Source: Inquilinus ginsengisoli_B
GTDB taxonomy: Bacteria > Pseudomonadota > Alphaproteobacteria > DSM-16000 > Inquilinaceae
Reading direction: 5' to 3'
Assembly: GCF_050434925.1 (NCBI RefSeq)
Contig: NZ_JBNDJK010000001.1
Coordinates: 5,456,001-5,520,000, forward strand
DNA length: 64,000 nt
The position numbers and the translations under genes are program-made. The notes under the pieces are model-generated. The model was not told the origin of the DNA. It did no database searches and saw only the letters and a program-made list of their open reading frames with translations. Each line of letters begins with the position of its first letter. Position 1 is the stretch's first letter. Shown in pieces: positions 17,912 through 26,708 of the stretch.

Positions 17912-19120
17912 ATGCTCGATCCCGACGAGATCATCTGCTGGCTGCTCGGGCCGGCGCGCGCCCTGCCCTCGCCGGCCCCGGTGCTGCAGGAGCTGGCCCA
18001 GCGCCTGGTCCGGGCCGGGTTCCCGCTGTGGCGGCTGAGCTTCCTCCTGCCGCAATTCCACCCCCTGATCAGCTCGGCGGCCTATGAATGGCGGCCGGCG
18101 TTGGGCCAGGTGCGCGAGACCCGGTTCGAGCGCGAGCGGGCGGACGGTCCGATCTATCACAACAGCCCGATGGGGCTACTGCACCGCACCGGCCGGATGG
18201 TGCGCCGGCGGCTGGTCGGCCCCGAGGCGGATCTGGAATTCCCGCTGCTGCAGGAGCTGCACGACCAGGGCGCGGCGGACTATGTGCTGATGCCGATGCG
18301 CTTCGGCACCGACGAGCCGCGGACCACCGGCTTCAGCATGGTCTCGGACCATCCGGACGGTTTCTCGGCCGACCAGATCGCCTCGGTGCAGCGCATCCTG
18401 CCCGCGCTCGGCGCCGTCTGCGAGATCATGGTCGACCGGCAGAAGATGGCCCACCTGCTCGAGACCTATGTCGGGCGCGAAGCCAGCCGGCGGATCCTGG
18501 AGGGCGAGGTCGTCCGTGGCGGCGCCAGGTCGCTGGAGGCCGTGATCCTGTTCTGCGACATGCGCGGCTTCACCGCCCGGGCCGAGGCGACACCGCGCGA
18601 CGCCCTGCTGCAGCTGATGAACGAGTACTTCACCATCGTCGTCGGCGCGGTGCACGGCGCCGGCGGCGAGGTGCTGAAGTTCATGGGTGACGGCATCCTG
18701 GCGATCTTCCGCCTCGGCGACGACGAGGCGGCGGAGGAGGCCTGCGCCCGCGGCCTGATCGGCGCGCTGGACGCCTTCGCCGGCCTCGATGCCATGAACG
18801 ACCGCCGCCGCGCCGAAGGGCTGGACGAGATCCAGGCCGGGATCGCGCTGCATGTCGGCGAAGTGATCTTCGGCAATATCGGCGCGCCCGACCGGCTCGA
18901 CTTCACCGTTGTCGGGCCGGAGGTGAACCGCGCGGCCCGGATCGAGCAGATGACCAAGCTGATCGGCCGGCGCATCCTGACCTCGGCCCGCTTCGCCGAG
19001 TTGAGCCCGGTGCGCCTGGTCTCCTGCGGCACCCGCCGCCTGCGCGGCGTGCCCCAGCCGCAGGAGCTGTTCACCCCGGCCGCCGAGCTGCGCGGCGAGA
19101 CGATCCCGAACGCGGCTTAG
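17912..19120 (+). CDS. Class III adenylate/guanylate cyclase domain protein
   Basis: A 402-residue protein. Residues 1-200 form an N-terminal sensory region without a membrane segment. Residues 205-390 are a class III cyclase domain: metal-binding D216 in FCDMRGFT and D260 in FMGDGILAIF, base-selecting D330 in RLDFTVVG, then N339 and R343 of NRAARIE. All catalytic residues are present, and the Asp suggests ATP as substrate. The signal sensed is unknown. A Crp/Fnr-like gene occurs 29 kb away but a link cannot be shown. Seven bases separate it from the convergent SDR gene. Confidence 0.9.
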   Translation: MLDPDEIICWLLGPARALPSPAPVLQELAQRLVRAGFPLWRLSFLLPQFHPLISSAAYEWRPALGQVRETRFERERADGPIYHNSPMGLLHRTGRMVRRRLVGPEADLEFPLLQELHDQGAADYVLMPMRFGTDEPRTTGFSMVSDHPDGFSADQIASVQRILPALGAVCEIMVDRQKMAHLLETYVGREASRRILEGEVVRGGARSLEAVILFCDMRGFTARAEATPRDALLQLMNEYFTIVVGAVHGAGGEVLKFMGDGILAIFRLGDDEAAEEACARGLIGALDAFAGLDAMNDRRRAEGLDEIQAGIALHVGEVIFGNIGAPDRLDFTVVGPEVNRAARIEQMTKLIGRRILTSARFAELSPVRLVSCGTRRLRGVPQPQELFTPAAELRGETIPNAA

Positions 19121-19126
19121 CCCGCC

Positions 19127-19864
19127 TCAGGAGAACAGCGAGCCGCCATTGACCGCGACCGTCTGGCCGGTGATGTAGCCGTTGTCGACCAGCAGCATGA
19201 CCGCCCGGGCGATCTCGTCCGCCGTGCCGCTGCGCCCGACCGGGATGCGGGCGGCGACGCCCGCCTCGATCAGCGGCTGGCCCATCTCCGTGTCGACCAA
19301 GCCCGGCGCCACGGCGTTGACCGTCACGCCTTCCGGCGCCAGCCGCAGGGCATAGCCGCGCGTCAGGCCTTCGAGGCCGGCCTTGGCGGCGGCATAGGCG
19401 ATGCTGACCGAGCCGGAGCCGATGCGGGCCCCAATGGACGAGATGTTGACGATCCGGCCCCAGCGCCGCGCCCGCATACCCGGCAGGACGGCCTGGGTGC
19501 AGAGAAAGGCGGATTTCAGATTGACCGCGATGGAACGGTCGAAGTCCTCCTCGGTGATGTCATCGAGGCCGCGCACCGCCGCCATGCCGGCATTGTTGAC
19601 CAGGATGTCGATCGGGCCGAGGTGGTCCTCCACGTCGCGGACCATGCTCTGCACGGCGGCGTGAAGCGAGATATCGGTACCGAAAGCGGCAGCGCGGCCG
19701 CCGCCTTTGCGGATGGTTTCGGCGACCGCCTCCGCCTCTTCGGCGCGCTCGCGATAGTTCACGGCAACAGCCGCCCCCGCCTCGGCCAGCGCCAGGACGA
19801 CCGCCTTGCCGATGCCGCGCGAGCCGCCGGTGACCAGGGCCACCCGGTTCTTCAAGTCGGTCAT
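19127..19864 (-). CDS. Short-chain dehydrogenase/reductase (FabG-like)
   Basis: A 245-residue classical SDR. Cofactor motif TGGSRGIG (12-19), NNAG at 90-93, catalytic S143, Y157 and K161 (ISSIG...YAAAK), and the C-terminal GYITGQTVAVNGGSLFS. It resembles 3-oxoacyl-ACP reductase but is not near fatty-acid genes, so the substrate is open. NADPH preference is likely from the arginine after the glycine motif. Convergent with the cyclase gene. Confidence 0.9.
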   Translation of the reverse strand: MTDLKNRVALVTGGSRGIGKAVVLALAEAGAAVAVNYRERAEEAEAVAETIRKGGGRAAAFGTDISLHAAVQSMVRDVEDHLGPIDILVNNAGMAAVRGLDDITEEDFDRSIAVNLKSAFLCTQAVLPGMRARRWGRIVNISSIGARIGSGSVSIAYAAAKAGLEGLTRGYALRLAPEGVTVNAVAPGLVDTEMGQPLIEAGVAARIPVGRSGTADEIARAVMLLVDNGYITGQTVAVNGGSLFS

Positions 19865-19891
19865 GCCGCTTCCTATCGGACCGCGTTCTGT

Positions 19892-20137
19892 TCAGACTTC
19901 GATGGGGCCCAGGCGCGTTTCGACCCGCTCGATCCGGTTGGACAGCCGGTCGACGCGGCCGGAGAGTTCGGCGATCCGAACGTGGACCTGGGCCATCTCG
20001 ACATGCAACTGACCCATCTCGGTTTCCAGATTGCTCAGCCGGACCTTGATCTCACGGATATCCTCACGCATGGCGTCCTGCCCCGCGCGGATGTGGCGCA
20101 GGTGGTCCAGGATCAGGCTCTCCATGTTCTCGGTCAT
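19892..20137 (-). CDS. Small coiled-coil protein
   Basis: An 81-residue protein that is nearly all coiled coil: heptads run from ILDHLRHIRAGQDAMREDIREIK through LSNLETEMGQLHVEMAQVHVRIAEL to VDRLSNRIERVETRLG. No membrane segment or signal peptide. Proteins of this kind are frequent in alphaproteobacteria and have no known function. It starts 27 bases before the SDR start region on the same strand and diverges from coxD. Confidence 0.65.
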   Translation of the reverse strand: MTENMESLILDHLRHIRAGQDAMREDIREIKVRLSNLETEMGQLHVEMAQVHVRIAELSGRVDRLSNRIERVETRLGPIEV

Positions 20138-20199
20138 CGCTGCGATCGTAGCATCTTCGGCCGGAACGGCTATCCTGCCGGAAAATTGGGATTCGTCCG

Positions 20200-21138
20200 A
20201 TGAACGCTCCGCCTGCCTCCGTCGAGGAGACCCTCGCCCTGTTGTCGCGCGGCGACTATGTCGCCGACCGCCCGCTGGCGACCGCGCTGTTCCTGGCCCT
20301 GCGGCTGAAACGGCCGCTGTTCCTGGAGGGCGAGGCCGGGGTCGGCAAGACCGAGATCGCCAAGGTGCTGGCCGCGACGCTGGGCCGCCGCCTGGTGCGG
20401 TTGCAATGCTACGAGGGCCTCGACATTGCCTCAGCGGTCTATGAGTGGAACTACCAGCGCCAGATGCTGGAGATCCGCCTGGCCGAGGCTGGCGGCGTGC
20501 AGGACCGCGACCAGTTGGCGAATGACATCTTCGCCGAGCGCTTCCTGATCCGCCGGCCGCTGCTGCAGGCGCTGGAGCCGGACGTGTCCGGCCCGGCCGT
20601 GCTGTTGATCGACGAGCTGGACCGCACCGACGAGCCGTTCGAGGCCTTCCTGCTGGAGGTGCTGTCCGACTTCCAGATCACGATCCCGGAGCTCGGCACC
20701 ATCAAGGCGGCCGAGCCGCCGATCGTGATCGTCACCTCGAACCGCACCCGTGAGATCCATGACGCGCTGAAGCGCCGCTGCTTCTACCACTGGGTCGACT
20801 ACCCGAATGCCGAGCGCGAGCGCGCCATCCTGCACGCCAAGGCGCCGGGCACGCCGGAGGCGCTGAGCGCCCAGATCGTCGCCTTCGTGCAGAAGCTGCG
20901 CCGCCTGGACCTGTTCAAGCACCCCGGCGTGGCCGAGACGCTGGACTGGGCCCAGGCGCTGACCGAGCTGGACGTGCTGGAGCTCGACCCCGACGTGGTG
21001 CGCGACACGCTCGGCACCATCCTGAAGTACCAGGACGACATCGAGCGCATCCAGGGCGCCGAGGCGGCGCGGCTTTTGTCCGAGATGCGGGCGGAGATCA
21101 ACGCCGCGGCTGCTGCCGCGGTGACCATGCCGGTGTAG
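20200..21138 (+). CDS. coxD: MoxR-family AAA+ ATPase, CoxD-like
   Basis: A 312-residue AAA+ ATPase. Walker A is GEAGVGKTE (44-52), Walker B LLIDELDRTDEPFEAFLLE, and sensor 1 TSNRTREIHDALKRRC. In CO dehydrogenase clusters CoxD is the chaperone that helps sulfurate and mature the Mo site together with the VWA protein CoxE. A coxE homologue lies 1.2 kb downstream, with a YcxB-like gene and a GNAT gene between them, which is not the usual order. Confidence 0.9.
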   Translation: MNAPPASVEETLALLSRGDYVADRPLATALFLALRLKRPLFLEGEAGVGKTEIAKVLAATLGRRLVRLQCYEGLDIASAVYEWNYQRQMLEIRLAEAGGVQDRDQLANDIFAERFLIRRPLLQALEPDVSGPAVLLIDELDRTDEPFEAFLLEVLSDFQITIPELGTIKAAEPPIVIVTSNRTREIHDALKRRCFYHWVDYPNAERERAILHAKAPGTPEALSAQIVAFVQKLRRLDLFKHPGVAETLDWAQALTELDVLELDPDVVRDTLGTILKYQDDIERIQGAEAARLLSEMRAEINAAAAAAVTMPV

Positions 21139-21169
21139 ATCTTGGCGCCACGTGCGAGAGCAAGCAGCA

Positions 21170-21718
21170 ATGGACACGGAAACATCAGGGCAAGCGGCGT
21201 TTCAACTGAGCGAAGACGACCTGGTCGCGGCAGCGAGGCTGCACGGCTGGACCGCCATGAGCTCGAAGAAGATCATTGCACTGCTCGTGCTCGTCCTCAT
21301 CGTGGTCATGGCGGTGATGTACAGCACCATGACCGGTTCCGGCCCGGCCCGGCCCGGCGATATCTGGTTCCTGGTCGCATTCGGCGTTGTGATCGCTCCG
21401 GCCATCTACGTGGCCGTGATTTATACCGTGCTGCCGCAATCCGCCCGGCGCGCATACCGCCAGCAGAAGTCATTGCACGAGACCATGCACGCCAAGTGGT
21501 CGCGAAGTGGCGTCGAGTGGCAGGCGGCAGACAGCCAATCGCAGACACCGTGGGGCCACTATGCGAAGTGGAACGAGGATAGCCGATTGTTCCTGCTCTA
21601 CCAGTCCGATCAACTGTACCAGCTCCTGCCGAAGCGCGTTTTGTCCGAGGCCGATGCCAATACGATCCGTGATCATCTGACCGAAGCCAAGGTCTCTCGG
21701 TCTCGCCGTTTCGCGTAG
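21170..21718 (+). CDS. YcxB-like membrane protein
   Basis: A 182-residue protein with an N-terminal cytoplasmic stretch, two adjacent membrane segments (about 34-54 and 64-86) and a soluble C-terminal domain. The last part, TPWGHYAKWNEDSRLFLLY ... YQLLPKRVLS, matches the YcxB-like C-terminal domain pattern. Function unknown. ATG 21170 is chosen; a GTG 18 bases earlier is possible. GC and codon use are a little lower than the cox genes around it, so it may be a later insertion between coxD and coxE. Confidence 0.7.
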   Translation: MDTETSGQAAFQLSEDDLVAAARLHGWTAMSSKKIIALLVLVLIVVMAVMYSTMTGSGPARPGDIWFLVAFGVVIAPAIYVAVIYTVLPQSARRAYRQQKSLHETMHAKWSRSGVEWQAADSQSQTPWGHYAKWNEDSRLFLLYQSDQLYQLLPKRVLSEADANTIRDHLTEAKVSRSRRFA

Positions 21719-21765
21719 TCATTGATGCTCATCCTGCACCGTTTCAGCTCAGTCGGGCGTTTTCA

Positions 21766-22326
21766 GTGACCGAATCTGCCTTCATCCCGATCCGGACCGA
21801 CCGCCTGGTCCTGCGGCGCTTCGCGGCGCGGGATGCCGGGGCGTTCCGCGCCTACCGCGATGACCCCGAGGTCGCGCGCTGGCAGGGCTGGGACGGCTGC
21901 AGCCGGGAGGAGGCCGAGGCCTTCGTCGCTAGCATGGAAGCGGCCGCCTACGGCCTGCCCGGCCGGTGGTTCCAGGTCGCCGTGGCCGATCGGGCGGACG
22001 ACCGGCTGCTCGGTGACATCGGAATCCATATCCTGGCCGGGGAGCCGCGGCTGGTGGAGCTGGGCGTCACCTTCGCCAGTGGCGCCCAGGGGCGCGGCCA
22101 TGCCACCGAAGCGCTGGACGCCCTGATCCGACGTCTGTTCGCGGCGGAGGCCCGGCACCGGCTGCAGGCGTCGATCGATCCGCGCAACACCCGCTCGGTC
22201 GCCCTGTTCGAGCGGCTGGGCTTCCAGCGCGAGGCCCATTTCCGGCGCTCGGTCTGGGCCAGGGGCGAGTGGTGCGACGACGTCGTCTACGCCCTGCTTG
22301 CCGAGGAGCGGACCGGTGCCCCCTGA
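21766..22326 (+). CDS. GNAT-family acetyltransferase (RimJ/RimL-like)
   Basis: A 186-residue acetyltransferase. The N-terminal IRTDRLVLRRFAARDAGAFRAYRDDPEVARWQGW is the RimJ-type opening; ELGVTFASGAQGRGHATEAL carries the acetyl-CoA loop (QGRGHA); NTRSVALFERLGFQREAHFR is motif B. GTG start. Acceptor unknown. The end overlaps the start of coxE by 11 bases, so it is co-translated with the maturation genes. Confidence 0.87.
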   Translation: MTESAFIPIRTDRLVLRRFAARDAGAFRAYRDDPEVARWQGWDGCSREEAEAFVASMEAAAYGLPGRWFQVAVADRADDRLLGDIGIHILAGEPRLVELGVTFASGAQGRGHATEALDALIRRLFAAEARHRLQASIDPRNTRSVALFERLGFQREAHFRRSVWARGEWCDDVVYALLAEERTGAP

Positions 22327-23572
22327 TCCCGCCCCGGCCGAGCCGGGCCGCCTCGCCCTCAACGTCATGCAGTTCTGCCGTGCCTTGCGGGCCGCCGGCC
22401 TGCCGGTCGGGCCCGGCCGCACGCTGGCGGCGCTGGAGGCGCTGGAGACGGTCGGCGTCGCCACCCGGCAGGACGTCTACTGGGCGCTGCACGCCACGCT
22501 GGTGAACCGGCGCGACCAGCGCGAGATCTTCGACCAGGCCTTCCACCTGTTCTGGCGCAACCCGGACATGCTGAAGCGCGCCATGACGCTGATGCTGCCG
22601 CAGATCCGCACCGGCAGGGAAGAGGAGCGCGCGGTCAACCGCCGGGTCGCCGAGGCCTTCGCCGACCGCAAGCAGCCCGGCCGCGGCGAGGCGCCCGACG
22701 ATGCCGAGGAGCCGCCGGAGCTGGAGGTCGATGCCAGCCTGACCTTCTCCGAGCGCGAGAAGCTGCAGCACAAGGATTTCGAGCAGATGAGCGCCGAGGA
22801 GCTGGCCCGCGCCCGGGCCGCCATCGCGCGCTTCCGCCTGCCGGTGCGCGACGTGCCGACCCGGCGCTATGCCCCGCACCACTCGGCGCCGCTGGTCGAC
22901 ATGCGCCAGACCCTGCGCCAGTCGCTGCGCGCCGGTGGCCATTCCATCGACCTGGCCCGGCGCATCCGCCGCAAACGGCCGCCGCCGCTGGTGGTGCTGT
23001 GCGACATCTCCGGCTCGATGAGCCAATATTCGCGCATGCTGCTGCATTTCCTGCATGCCGTGACGACCGAGCGCGACCGGGTGCACAGCTTCGTCTTCGG
23101 CACCCGGCTGACCAACATCACCCGGCAGCTGCGCCGCCGCGACGTCGACGACGCGCTCGACCGCGTCGGCCGGGCGGCGCAGGACTGGGGCGGCGGCACC
23201 CGCATCGGCGCCTGCCTGGCCGAGTTCAACCGGGTCTGGGGCCGCCGCGTGCTGGGCCAGGGCGCGGTGGTGATCCTGATCACCGACGGGCTCGACCGCG
23301 ACGCCGGCGACCGGCTGGAGGACGAGATCGACCGGCTGCATCGCAGCAGCCGGCGGCTGATCTGGCTGAACCCCCTGTTGCGCTGGGACGGGTATGCGCC
23401 AAGATCTATGGGGGCGCGTGCCCTGATGCCGCATGTCGACGAGTTCCGACCGGTCCACAGCCTGGCCAGCCTGGCCGCGCTGGTGGATGTGCTGGCCGAG
23501 GACTCTGCGCGGGGTGACAGACGCATGGCCCGATGGCGGCGCCTCGCCGTCCAGCAGGAGATGGTGCAATGA
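22316..23572 (+). CDS. coxE: VWA-domain maturation protein, CoxE-like
   Basis: A 418-residue protein. The N-terminal helical part precedes a VWA domain with a complete metal-ion-dependent adhesion site: DISGS beginning at D230, a Thr in GGGTRIG, and Asp in ITDGLDR. CoxE works with the MoxR ATPase CoxD in maturing CO-dehydrogenase-like enzymes. GTG 22316 is chosen because GAGGAG lies 8 bases before it; TTG 22298 is an alternative. The stop overlaps the next gene (ATGA). Starts a tightly coupled run of five genes. Confidence 0.88.
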   Translation: MPPDPAPAEPGRLALNVMQFCRALRAAGLPVGPGRTLAALEALETVGVATRQDVYWALHATLVNRRDQREIFDQAFHLFWRNPDMLKRAMTLMLPQIRTGREEERAVNRRVAEAFADRKQPGRGEAPDDAEEPPELEVDASLTFSEREKLQHKDFEQMSAEELARARAAIARFRLPVRDVPTRRYAPHHSAPLVDMRQTLRQSLRAGGHSIDLARRIRRKRPPPLVVLCDISGSMSQYSRMLLHFLHAVTTERDRVHSFVFGTRLTNITRQLRRRDVDDALDRVGRAAQDWGGGTRIGACLAEFNRVWGRRVLGQGAVVILITDGLDRDAGDRLEDEIDRLHRSSRRLIWLNPLLRWDGYAPRSMGARALMPHVDEFRPVHSLASLAALVDVLAEDSARGDRRMARWRRLAVQQEMVQ

Positions 23573-23889
23573 CCGATCATGACGATGTGCTGGCCCAGGC
23601 CTCGGCATGGGCCGCCGAAGGGCGCCCGGTGGCGCTGGCCACCGTGGTCTCGACCTGGGGCTCCTCGCCCCGCCCGGCCGGCAGCCAGCTGGTGATCGAC
23701 GGCGACGGCCGGATGCAGGGCTCGGTGTCGGGCGGCTGCATCGAGGGCGCCGTGGTGCGCGAGGCGCTGGAGGTGATGGCGGACGGCAAGCCGCGGCTGC
23801 TCGATTTTGGCGTCACCGACGAGCAGGCCTGGGATGTCGGGCTGGCCTGCGGCGGCAAGGTCCAGGTCTTCGTCGAGCGGCTGTCGTGA
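23569..23889 (+). CDS. XdhC/CoxI family, N-terminal domain protein
   Basis: A 106-residue protein that corresponds only to the XdhC_CoxI domain: VALATVVSTWGSSPRPAGSQLVI, then GSVSGGCIEGAVVREALEV with the conserved Cys, and DVGLACGGKVQVFVERL. XdhC proteins bind the molybdenum cofactor and help insert its sulfurated form into hydroxylases. The Rossmann half is encoded by the next, overlapping gene, so the family's two domains are split here. The start overlaps the coxE stop by 4 bases. Confidence 0.88.
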   Translation: MTDHDDVLAQASAWAAEGRPVALATVVSTWGSSPRPAGSQLVIDGDGRMQGSVSGGCIEGAVVREALEVMADGKPRLLDFGVTDEQAWDVGLACGGKVQVFVERLS

Positions 23890-24596
23890 AGCGCGAGATC
23901 CTCGACGCGCTGCAGGCCGCCCGGGCCGAGCACCGGACCGCGGCGCTGGTCACCGACCTGGCCGGCGGTACCCAGTCCCTGGTGGTCGACGGCGCGGTGA
24001 CCGGCGACCTGCCGGTGGACACGGCGCTGCAGGGCGCCATCGAGGAGGCGCTTCGCCACAACCGCAGCCGCACGGCCGCGGACGGCAAGCTGTTCATCCA
24101 GACCTTCGTGCCGCCGCTGCGGCTGGCGATCATCGGCGCCGTCCACATTGCCCAGGCCCTGGCACCGATCGCGGCTCTGACCGGCTATGACGTCACCGTG
24201 ATCGATCCACGCCGGGCCTTCGCTTCGGATGAGCGCTTCCCCGGCGTGAAGGTCAGCACCGAGTGGCCGGATGACGGCCTCGCGGCTCTCAAGCCGGACG
24301 GCCGCACCGCGGTCGTCACCCTGACCCACGACCCCAAGCTGGACGACCCGGCGCTCGACGTGGCGCTGCGCTCTCCCGCCTTCTACATCGCCGCCCTCGG
24401 CAGCCGTAAGACCCATGCCGGGCGGATCGAGCGGCTGACCGCGCGCGGCCACGGCGCCGACGCGCTGGCCCGAATTTACGGGCCGGCCGGCCTCGCTCTC
24501 GGCGCCGTGTCCCCGGCCGAGATCGCGATCTCGGTGATGGCGCAGATGACCGCGGTGCTGCACGGCGCCGAACCGCTCGGAAAGGCCCCCGCGTGA
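23886..24596 (+). CDS. XdhC family, Rossmann-domain protein
   Basis: A 236-residue protein matching the C-terminal XdhC Rossmann domain (LAIIGAVHIAQALAPIAALTGYDVTVIDPR, then VVTLTHDPKLDDPALDVAL and YIAALGSRKTHAGRIERL). About 70 N-terminal residues lack a clear match. The classical GxGxxG reads GAVHIA, as in other XdhC proteins. GTG start overlaps the previous stop (GTGA). It should act with the 106-residue partner as a two-piece XdhC chaperone of the Mo enzyme. Confidence 0.87.
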   Translation: MKREILDALQAARAEHRTAALVTDLAGGTQSLVVDGAVTGDLPVDTALQGAIEEALRHNRSRTAADGKLFIQTFVPPLRLAIIGAVHIAQALAPIAALTGYDVTVIDPRRAFASDERFPGVKVSTEWPDDGLAALKPDGRTAVVTLTHDPKLDDPALDVALRSPAFYIAALGSRKTHAGRIERLTARGHGADALARIYGPAGLALGAVSPAEIAISVMAQMTAVLHGAEPLGKAPA

Positions 24597-26239
24597 TCTT
24601 CGGCTCCCTGCCTGTCGCCGAGGCCGCCGGCGCCATCCTGGCCCACACCGTCGCCGCCGCCGGAACGCTGTTCCGCAAGGGACGGCGGCTGAGCGCGGCC
24701 GACATCGCGGCGCTGCAGGCCGCCGGCGTCGCGGAGGTGCAGGCGGCGCGGCTGGAGCGCGGCGACATCCATGAGGACCAGGCGGCCGAGCGGGTGGCCG
24801 CCGCCGTGCAGGGGCCGGGGCTGAGCGCCAGCGCCGCCTTCACCGGCCGGGTCAATCTCTACGCCGAGGCGGCGGGCGTGGTCGTGATCGACCGCGAGCG
24901 GATCGACCGGCTGAACCGGCTCGACGAATCGATCACCATCGCCACCCTGCCGGAATGGGCCGAGGTCGCGCCGAAGCAGATGGTGGCGACGATCAAGATC
25001 ATCCCCTTCGCCGCGCCGACCGACGCGGTGTCGCTGGTCGAGGTGATGTCGGTTCTGCCCGAACGCGGGCCGGCGCTGCGCCTGGCCCGTTACCGGCCGC
25101 TGAAGGTCGGGCTGATCCAGACGAAGCTGCCGACCACCAAGCCGAGCGTGCTGGACAAGACCGCCCAGGTGACGTCGGAGCGGCTGGCCAGGCTGGGCGG
25201 CACGCTGGCGCGCGAGCGCCGGTCGGACCACAAGGCCCCGGCACTGACCAGCGAGATCCGCATGGTGCAGAATCTCGGCCTGGACCTGCTGCTGATCGCC
25301 GGCGCCTCGGCGATCACCGACCGGCGCGACGTGCTGCCGGCGGCGATCGAGGCCTCTGGCGGCATCGTCGAGCATTTCGGCATGCCGGTCGATCCCGGCA
25401 ACCTGATCCTGATGGGCCGCATCGGCGCCATGCCGGTGCTGGGCCTGCCCGGCTGCGCCCGCTCGCCCAAGCTGAACGGCTTCGACTGGGTGCTGCAGCG
25501 CATCGCGGCGGGGCTGACCGTCACCCGCCTCGACGTCATGGCGATGGGCGTCGGCGGCCTCCTTGCCGAAATCCCGAGCCGACCCCTGCCCCGCGACCGC
25601 GCAGCCGACGGCAACGGCATGCCGCATGCGCCGAATGTCGGCGTGGTGGTGCTGGCCGCCGGCCAGTCGCGCCGCATGGGCGAGCTGAACAAGCTGCTGG
25701 CCCCGGTCGAAGGCAAGCCGATGGTGGCGCACGCCGTCGACGCCGTGCTGGGGACCAAGGGCATCGGCCCGGTGGTCGTCGTCACCGGCCATGAGCGCGA
25801 GCAGGTCGAGGCGGCGCTGGCCGACCGGCCGGTCACCTTCACCGCCAACCCCCGCTATGCCGAGGGCCTCAGCACCTCGCTCGCCGCGGGCTTGGCGGCG
25901 CTGCCGCACGAGACCGACGCCGCGCTGGTCTGCCTCGGCGACATGCCGCGAATCAGCCCGAAGCTGATCGAGCGCCTGGTCGCCGCCTATGCGCCGACGG
26001 AGGGCCGCTCGATCGTGGTGCCGACCCATCAGGGCAAGCGCGGTAACCCGGTGCTGTGGGACCGCCGCTTCTTCCCCGCCATGGCGTCGGTCGCCGGCGA
26101 TGTCGGCGCCCGCCACCTGATCGGCGAGCATGCGGACGAGGTGGTCGAGATCGAGGCCGGCGACACCGCCGTGCTGTTCGACGTCGACACGCCGGAGACG
26201 CTGTCGACCCTGACCGCCGCTAAGGTACCGACACGATGA
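24593..26239 (+). CDS. Molybdopterin-binding domain fused to MobA/MocA-like nucleotidyltransferase
   Basis: A 548-residue two-domain protein. Residues 1-340 resemble the molybdopterin-binding (MoeA/MogA-type) domain, with LLLIAGASAITDRRDVLPAAIEASGG and a PGNLILMGRIGAMPVLGLPGC loop. Residues 347-548 are a MobA/MocA-like transferase starting VVVLAAGQSRRMG, with LGDMP for metal binding and GNPVLWDRRFF. CO-dehydrogenase-type enzymes need molybdopterin cytosine dinucleotide, so the transferase is probably a cytidylyltransferase; that step is inferred. GTG start overlaps the XdhC gene by 4 bases. Confidence 0.88.
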   Translation: MIFGSLPVAEAAGAILAHTVAAAGTLFRKGRRLSAADIAALQAAGVAEVQAARLERGDIHEDQAAERVAAAVQGPGLSASAAFTGRVNLYAEAAGVVVIDRERIDRLNRLDESITIATLPEWAEVAPKQMVATIKIIPFAAPTDAVSLVEVMSVLPERGPALRLARYRPLKVGLIQTKLPTTKPSVLDKTAQVTSERLARLGGTLARERRSDHKAPALTSEIRMVQNLGLDLLLIAGASAITDRRDVLPAAIEASGGIVEHFGMPVDPGNLILMGRIGAMPVLGLPGCARSPKLNGFDWVLQRIAAGLTVTRLDVMAMGVGGLLAEIPSRPLPRDRAADGNGMPHAPNVGVVVLAAGQSRRMGELNKLLAPVEGKPMVAHAVDAVLGTKGIGPVVVVTGHEREQVEAALADRPVTFTANPRYAEGLSTSLAAGLAALPHETDAALVCLGDMPRISPKLIERLVAAYAPTEGRSIVVPTHQGKRGNPVLWDRRFFPAMASVAGDVGARHLIGEHADEVVEIEAGDTAVLFDVDTPETLSTLTAAKVPTR

Positions 26240-26652
26240 TCGATGCGCTCTACGACCAGGCGATCCTGCAGAAGGCGCGGGATGCGACCGGTGCCGGCCG
26301 GCTGCAAGAGCCGGATGGGTCGGCGATGATCGACAACCCGCTGTGCGGCGACCGGGTGACCATCGACCTGACCCTGGCCGACGGCAAGGTGGCGACGCTG
26401 GGCCACTTGGTGCGCGGCTGCGTTCTGTGCGAGGCGTCGGCGGCGCTGATCGCGGAAAAGGCGATCGGCCAGGCGCCGGCGGCACTGCGTGAGGCGGCGG
26501 CCGGGATCAAGCCGATGCTGCGCGAGGGCGCCGCCCCGCCCTGGCCGGAGCTGGAGATCTTCACCCCGGTCCGCGCCGTGCGCAGCCGGCACGACTGCGT
26601 CGAGCTGCCGTTCCGGGCCCTTGCCGCGGCGCTGGACAAGGCGGGCGCTTGA
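26236..26652 (+). CDS. IscU/NifU-like iron-sulfur scaffold protein
   Basis: A 138-residue protein with the NifU N-terminal fold. C37 sits in DNPLCGD, C62 and C65 in LVRGCVLCEASAALI, and C121 in HDCVELPF; the first, the middle and the last match the three scaffold cysteines of IscU. Other NifU features such as EKAIG follow. Its position, overlapping the molybdenum cofactor fusion gene by 4 bases, suggests it supplies [2Fe-2S] clusters to the small subunit of the adjacent hydroxylase. It could instead be a general SufU-type scaffold. Confidence 0.82.
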   Translation: MIDALYDQAILQKARDATGAGRLQEPDGSAMIDNPLCGDRVTIDLTLADGKVATLGHLVRGCVLCEASAALIAEKAIGQAPAALREAAAGIKPMLREGAAPPWPELEIFTPVRAVRSRHDCVELPFRALAAALDKAGA

Positions 26653-26708
26653 CCCCGGACGGCGTCGGGCACACTTAGGTTTTCTCCGTCCGGCACTGCA
26701 GCAGATCG

